Shown piece after piece: positions 58,745-64,000 of a stretch of DNA of 64,000 nt (the stretch's first letter is position 1; each line of letters opens with the position of its first letter). The notes under the pieces were generated by a model that did not search any database, was not told the DNA's origin, and saw nothing but the letters and a program-made list of their open reading frames with translations. The position numbers and the translations under genes were made by a program. Source of the stretch: Ecdyonurus torrentis (taxonomy: Eukaryota; Arthropoda; Insecta; Ephemeroptera; Heptageniidae); assembly GCA_949318235.1 (NCBI GenBank), contig OX439134.1, positions 18,225,060 to 18,289,059 on the forward strand, written 5' to 3'.

Positions 58745-58945
58745 ATGTAATAGTTATGCCAGTTTATTTTCACCAAAATTTGTTCTAATACACCATAATT
58801 TATGCTATATTTCACAATTACTGTGTAATAATAGCATAAATATTATTTTATATAAATTATAATTATTTGTGTCGTTCTAATCTCGGAACATTTCTACTAG
58901 AATAACATAAATGCAGCATAAATTACGGGATTTATTCTTTCCGTG
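58745..58945 (+). mobile_element. MITE family B copy
   Basis: AATAGTTATGCCAGTTTATT, ATACACCATAATTTATGCTA, ATGCAGCATAAATTACGGGA, then TTTATTCTTTCCGTGTG. Confidence 0.7.
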
Positions 58946-59145
58946 TGTAGTTCAAATTTTGTTCTTGATCTTATGATATCTCAAAATTTAAAAACTAGTG
59001 CCTAAAGAATAGATAATTAGGTTTTAGCGTATATTACTATTCAGCAAAATACATATAATATTTGCAAAATAGTTTTGCTGAAGGAAAATTTTGTAAAATT
59101 GTTAGGTATAGTAATATTTAAGTAGTAAAATAGTTTTGCCTATAG

Positions 59146-59450
59146 GGTATATGCGGATGACGTCATATTTAATGCGCTTGGAGGCCATACTGGAGTAGTA
59201 AATAACATTGCTCAGCATAGGACAAACTTTATTTAAGCCAATTTTCTTAATTATTTATTATTGTTATTTTTCTCACATACATACTTGAGATACTAATTCA
59301 ACATATTTATAACATCATAATGCTTTCAAAAATATTGCTTAGAGTTTTTATTCGGCAAAATGAGTCATTTTTCTATGCTGTCCATGTTGCTGTGTGATCC
59401 AACATGGCGTTGACTTTAACATGAATGCATTATGCATACGGTATACTATA
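59146..59450 (+). mobile_element. MITE family I, copy 4, best preserved
   Basis: ATAGGGTATATGCGGATGAC at the left, then ATTTAATGCGCTTGGAGGCC, CATACTGGAGTAGTAAATAA and AACATTGCTCAGCATAGGAC; right part CAACATGGCGTTGACTTTAA and CATGAATGCATTATGCATAC. Confidence 0.8.
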
Positions 59451-60146
59451 CTTAAATATTTTACCTAACCATTCAGCAAAACCATTTTGCAAAAAATATG
59501 CTTGTAGCCGTATTATAGTACAATATACTCTTTAAGGTGTTAAAAGTTATCCCAAGCTTTCAAATTCGTACCCCAGTTGACTCTATACCTCATTTTTATA
59601 TAGTTAATGTAAAAAGTTAGTTTGATGTTGCGATAGTTTATATAATATATCCGTGCAGTGTTATATTATTACATGATCTAACTATATAGGTTCAAATGTC
59701 ACACCCTCTTTACAATGAAAGGTTAATTATCCCTATCAGCTGTTTCCTGCCATTTTACACAAGCTGCTCTTATATTTAATTAAATTTAAACATACATATA
59801 CATACAAAATCTACATAATATTCTTATTGTCTACACTTAGCTCTCTTTTTTGTCTTGTCAATATACATAAAACTCATTTTTAATTGAAAATTTTATAATT
59901 ATTTTCGCAAGTACGTAAGTAAGTTTATAACCCTCCCTCATTCTATAAAAAACGTCTAAGCTCTCCCGCTCGCCCTTTTTTTCTTTTAACAATTTTTTTT
60001 TAATAGGAGGGAAAAAAATGAATTACTGTACAGTCGGAGACAAATGTAATGTGTTCATTTAAATTAGACACTCATTTTCGTGGTTAGACGGTTGTAATGG
60101 AAACTTTTATTGTTTCTGTTTAGTTTGCTGTAATTTTTTTATGGTG
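59451..60146. other. AT-rich flank
   Basis: No gene or family assignment. C/T-rich around 59930-59985. Confidence 0.45.
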
Positions 60147-60315
60147 GTAAAAACATAGTAATTATGCTAGCTTAAATTTATTATAATTTATTCATACCAA
60201 CATAATTTATGCTATATTGTATAGTGACTATATGTTACATAAATATATGTAACATATTATTATATAGTCACTATACACTATAGAACAGTTATGCTGTACT
60301 GCATAATTATTCATG
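60147..60315 (+). mobile_element. MITE family B copy with internal palindrome
   Basis: ATAGTAATTATGCTAGCTTA, CATAATTTATGCTATATTGT, then a tight palindrome TATAGTGACTATATGTTACA / TATATAGTCACTATA at about 60220-60275, then CTGCATAATTATTCATG. Confidence 0.65.
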
Positions 60316-60819
60316 TAAAACGGTAACGTTTGAAGGTTATCGGTTTAAAAAATTATTGAAAAATTTCTATGGATTAAAACACGTAATAGTATGTCTAGTA
60401 TTTCTCATTTACATTTCTCCGGAATCAGTGGAGTAGTTTTCTCAAAAATCGCAAAAAAGGTGTTTTTCCCCATAAGCGTAATGTTAAATTAGGGGACCCT
60501 TTGGCTTTCCCCTAGTCCCCCGCAGCAAGCTAAACCGATAAGCTCCAGGTAACCATTTTATATAGCTACAAAAACTACGCTGCAATTTCTGTTTTCCGTG
60601 CAGTATTCACTTTTTATTGTAACATTCAATCTAGTATTCGCCTTTTTTTTTTTTTTTTTTTTTTAATATTGTTATTTAGACTTTTTTTTAGATTATAATA
60701 CATACTATTTTTTAATGTAGTTTTATAACTATGTATTTGCAAACGCCCTGTGCGCTTTCAATGGAACTGTACCATATGTTATTATTGGTGATTTTTATCG
60801 TCTCGTTGCATAAATTAAT

Positions 60820-60862
<43 letters not shown>

Positions 60863-61440
60863 TAATAACAAAGTTCTTTGAGGAAAAATTGCAATAATAA
60901 TTATGCCGGGAGCTAATTACAAGTAGCTAGTATTTTGCTGACATTTCAAATTTCACATATGCATTACTAAAACTATTATATTGATATTTACTGACATTTT
61001 AAAAGCCTTGTCATATCACAAAATGGCAAATTATTTTTAGCATTTTTTGTGTGTGTTGTGTTCGTGCCATACTTGGAGATAACGACACATCAACTATCAA
61101 TTAGTCGTTGCAACCTTTCTCTTTTAATTTTTTTTTATCAGTAAAAATATACTAATCAGTGTTTTAAGTGTTAGTCATACTAAAGTAAAATATATTACTA
61201 AGGACTTTTGTTTTAATATATCTGTACCTTTTCTGGCCTTTGTTATCAATCATTAACTATTTCGATTTTTTTTTATATCATATTTTTTTTTATGTGTGTT
61301 GCTCTGAATCATTCGCTCCTTCCGACTTTTTTTTTCTTCTATTCACATCCAATGCCCCTCTTTTTGTATTTGTTTCAGAAATTGGTACCCTGAAAACCTT
61401 AATTGAATCAAAAGTTGGTCATAACTAATAACAATTTCTT
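60316..61440. other. AT-rich flank with poly-T tracts
   Basis: Poly-T at 60643-60664 and about 60822-60857. A slightly GC-richer segment at 60490-60560 (GGGGACCCTTTGGCTTTCCC). No exon supported. An acceptor-like TTGTTTCAG at 61378 precedes a short frame ending TAA at 61426 with no partner. Confidence 0.45.
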
Positions 61441-61770
61441 TTCCTTTCCTTTCCTTTCCTTTCCTTTCCTTTCCTTTCCTTTCCTTTCCTTTCCTTTCCT
61501 TTCCTTTCCTTTCCTTTCCTTTCCTTTCCTTTCCTTTCCTTTCCTTTCCTTTCCTTTCCTTTCCTTTCCTTTCCTTTCCTTTCCTTTCCTTTCCTTTCCT
61601 TTCCTTTCCTTTCCTTTCCTTTCCTTTCCTTTCCTTTCCTTTCCTTTCCTTTCCTTTCCTTTCCTTTCCTTTCCTTTCCTTTCCTTTCCTTTCCTTTCCT
61701 TTCCTTTCCTTTCCTTTCCTTTCCTTTCCTTTCCTTTCCTTTCCTTTCCTTTCCTTTCCTTTCCTTTCCT
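61441..61770. repeat. (TTCCT)66 pentanucleotide array
   Basis: 330 bp of perfect TTCCT units with no interruption that I can see, so either recently expanded or homogenised. Both strands are open (Ser-Phe-Pro-Phe-Leu and Lys-Gly-Lys-Glu-Arg) only because the unit contains no stop. Confidence 0.97.
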
Positions 61771-63201
61771 TTTTTTTTTATTATTATTTTTTTTTATCAA
61801 ACCTATTTTCTCCTCAAATTAGTGTGACTTGCAGTTGCTGGTTAATGTATCTATAAGATGATAGGTAGCCGTAATGCTCTTTAAAATTTCAATTTTCAGG
61901 GCCAAAAAATATACTCGTAAATTAAGGTGATTTTTAAACAGTAATTATATACATATAATTACAATAATTATAAACTTTTATTATTATTATTTTAGAATTA
62001 TTATTATCATTCTACGTCTAGTTGAGTGAAAAGGCATCCATTATATTAAATTTTTACTTACAATTTACGTACCGTTACCATATATAAATATGTAAATCTT
62101 TTTTTAATTACAGCATTAACTCTCTATATTTATAGGATTTAAATTGTTGTATACAGTACACACGATTTCGATACTAAATATTTTACCATTTTAAATTTCA
62201 GTACGTGATTTTCTCAGTAAAATAACGTTAAAATTTAATGTGTTTTTTGAATGGTAAAATATATACCATAAATAGTGCTGAACATGAAAACTTTAAGCAA
62301 CTTAAAAATTAGTTAATTTCTCTAAATTTGGGGGGAAAAGAGCAATAATAATTGTAAAAACAACAATAATGAAGAATTTTTTTTATTTGAGAGAAGTTCA
62401 GATATTCCGAAAAAATTTTTACATCGTTCAAACCTTTTGAGCAATAAAAGGTGAAAAAATGTGGTAATTTCCGGTTTTTAACATGGGTCTTATTCTACAT
62501 TCTACGAGACTAAATTCGAAGTTTGAGGCTAAAAACGAGTTAATTGTTTCAAAGCACTTTTTTTTTTGTTCTGGCAAAGCATAACAAGATACCTAAAGGG
62601 CTTTGTTTAAATATAACAAGAAACACGTTCTATCTACTTTAAAAAGTTAATAATGCAAAAATTTAGCTTGAAAAACGTATAATTATTCGTATATGTAGAA
62701 TTCTAAGAAATAATGTTTCCAGCTATACTTATTACGATAGAGAAGTAATTGATTTTTCTCTCTTATAATATCTATAAAGCTCACACAGGTTAAACTTACG
62801 ATAGAAGGTTAACCCGGAGTTTTAATTTATTATTAATATCAAGAAAATTGATCACTTAAAGTTTTTCTCTCAATTATTTATTTAATAACTTTTTTTTCCC
62901 TCTTATTCTTATACTAGTACTTTGAGTATACATCTCGTGTTCTGAATCATATAGATTTATGATGTGTATAAAGTACTCATGGTATTCTTTAAGTACCTTG
63001 TATGTACAACTATTCAGTGCTTTATTAACTTGTTGACATATCAAATTATATAGTTTCTAACTTTTGTACAGGCACTGGGAGAAAAAAAATTTGTTACAAG
63101 GAATGTTCTAGAATTAAGGTTATTGGTGATGAACTGATGACAAATTCTTCAATTAAAATTTGAAATTAGTAACACGTAAAAGTGTGTCTAGTATTCCTTA
63201 A
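61771..63201. other. AT-rich flank with family V block
   Basis: At about 62205-62275 the family V words recur (AAAATAACGTTAAAATTTAA, TTTTTTGAATGGTAAAATAT). Otherwise nothing recognised. Confidence 0.45.
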
Positions 63202-63557
63202 TTAAAGGAATAGACCAGAAGAAAGCATAAGCATTTACATCACAAAACACTTGATACTTGATGGGACTTATATAAATAACTTTAGTTTGTCTCAAAACCC
63301 AACTGTAGCTCCGTAGCAGTGATCAGAAAATTTCGATTTATGCAACCCGCACAACATTTTTGTACTAATTTTTGTATGTTTCTGACGTCAGTAACATGAA
63401 TAGTCACGCAGATTGTATACTTTACATTATTTTCACGCTCTCTCGTGGGGCTACATTTAGCATTCTGGTAAAAAAGTGTTATCACTTTTGAAGATCCCAT
63501 TTCGTGTTTATTCATTAAACAGCACAATATGTTGTTTTATGTGGTCTATGGCTTTAA
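63202..63557 (+). mobile_element. MITE family A, copy 9, complete, TTAA-flanked
   Basis: TTAA at 63202-63205 and 63554-63557. AGGAATAGACCAGAAGAAA at the left, the complement of AGCCATAGACCACATAAAAC at the right. A small tandem duplication (ACTTGATACTTGATGG) distinguishes this copy. The 81-codon minus-strand frame inside is not a gene. Confidence 0.9.
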
Positions 63558-63603
63558 ATATTACCGGCCTCGGTGCAGTATTTATTTATTCAAATAATAA
63601 TAA

Positions 63604-63606
<3 letters not shown>

Positions 63607-63656
<50 letters not shown>
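63607..63656. repeat. (GA)n microsatellite, about 25 copies
   Basis: Pure AG dinucleotides. The Arg-Glu frame over it is an artefact. Confidence 0.95.
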
Positions 63657-63658
<2 letters not shown>

Positions 63659-64000
63659 CCACAGTACTAAAGAATAGAAAATTAGGGGACGCTAAGCTTT
63701 TCAAGAGCACCTCACCAATAATGTCTATTCAAATTGCTTTTAATAATGGAGGAAAACAAAATACTGTATGCAAATATGCATATACCAATTCCTCCGTGAA
63801 ATATAAGTGTATAATGTTATCAAAGATCATATACTTACAAAAGGTGCATTTATATATTTATTTGTTGTAACTTGCGCAGCAAATTATTCACAGTTTTTTT
63901 TTATTTTATTATTATTATTTATTTGCTGTTACTAAATCTCAGTTAGGTCCCTGGTCGCGGCAAAAGGCCTATCGCCATTGATCAGAAATTTAACAAAGGC
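63657..64000. other. Window end, nothing recognised
   Basis: AT-rich. The last 60 bp (GGTCCCTGGTCGCGGCAAAA, GGCCTATCGCCATTGATCAG) are GC-richer and may start another repeat or exon beyond the window. Confidence 0.4.

Noticed and set aside
61378..61428. Short frame after TTGTTTCAG ending in a SKVG-like string, resembling a tau repeat
   Set aside because: Lies 27 kb past the terminal exon, lacks PGGG and other repeat positions; chance similarity.
61403..61822. 139- and 130-codon frames with a repeating five-residue unit
   Set aside because: Both are translations of the (TTCCT) array, which has no stop in any frame.
63282..63527. 81-codon minus-strand frame
   Set aside because: Lies wholly inside MITE family A copy 9; other copies have this frame broken.

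Overview
The window is nuclear DNA from an animal, very AT-rich and dense in homopolymers, microsatellites and short hairpin transposons. The only gene I can firmly support is on the + strand. It encodes a microtubule-associated protein of the tau/MAP2/MAP4 family, and eight exons are visible (seven constitutive-looking, one optional) between 9652 and 34497. Split genes with GT-AG introns, a tau-type repeat domain and the transposon load point to an invertebrate, probably a protostome. I cannot name the phylum.

Gene layout: 9652-12205 is one very large exon coding a disordered Pro/Asn/Gln/Ser-rich projection region with its own internal motifs. 12912-12955 is a 44-nt linker exon. 14729-14924 codes the proline-rich, basic region. 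18596-18804 codes repeats R1 and R2, and 19517-19702 codes R3 and R4. 23165-23215 or 23165-23248 is a cassette or alternative terminal exon. 33655-33846 codes R5. 34426-34497 is the C-terminal tail exon. All reading frames join. About 1150 residues are visible (about 1167 with the 17-codon cassette). The N-terminus is not found in 1-9651 and probably lies upstream of the window. Repeat-domain exons start and end in phase 0, apart from the start of the first, so repeat number could be changed by exon skipping.

The rest is introns (one of about 14 kb) and about 29 kb of 3' flank, made mostly of non-autonomous elements: (a) a family of about 345 bp flanked by TTAA, nine copies; (b) an AT-rich 'AATTATGCTAGC' family, many copies; (c) foldback elements of about 490 bp; (d) several hairpin families seen once to four times; (e) a nearly perfect 2-kb inverted repeat at 38381-40401; (f) a 1.46-kb TIR element at 46608-48066 whose ends carry 33-bp CpG-rich repeats; (g) a tRNA-derived SINE at about 55960. 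Several elements are nested, which gives an order of insertion. A four-unit tandem repeat of about 220-230 bp lies in an intron at 15628-16540, and a (TTCCT)66 array is at 61441-61770.

From 34.8 to 64 kb I see no convincing protein-coding gene; two weak exon candidates (54645, 57702) are listed at low confidence. I see no CRISPR array, rRNA, free-standing tRNA gene or complete transposase gene. The most interesting items are the modular tau gene with its undescribed upstream motifs, the 33-bp repeat-ended transposon, and the set of unrelated hairpin families that all sit on TTAA.
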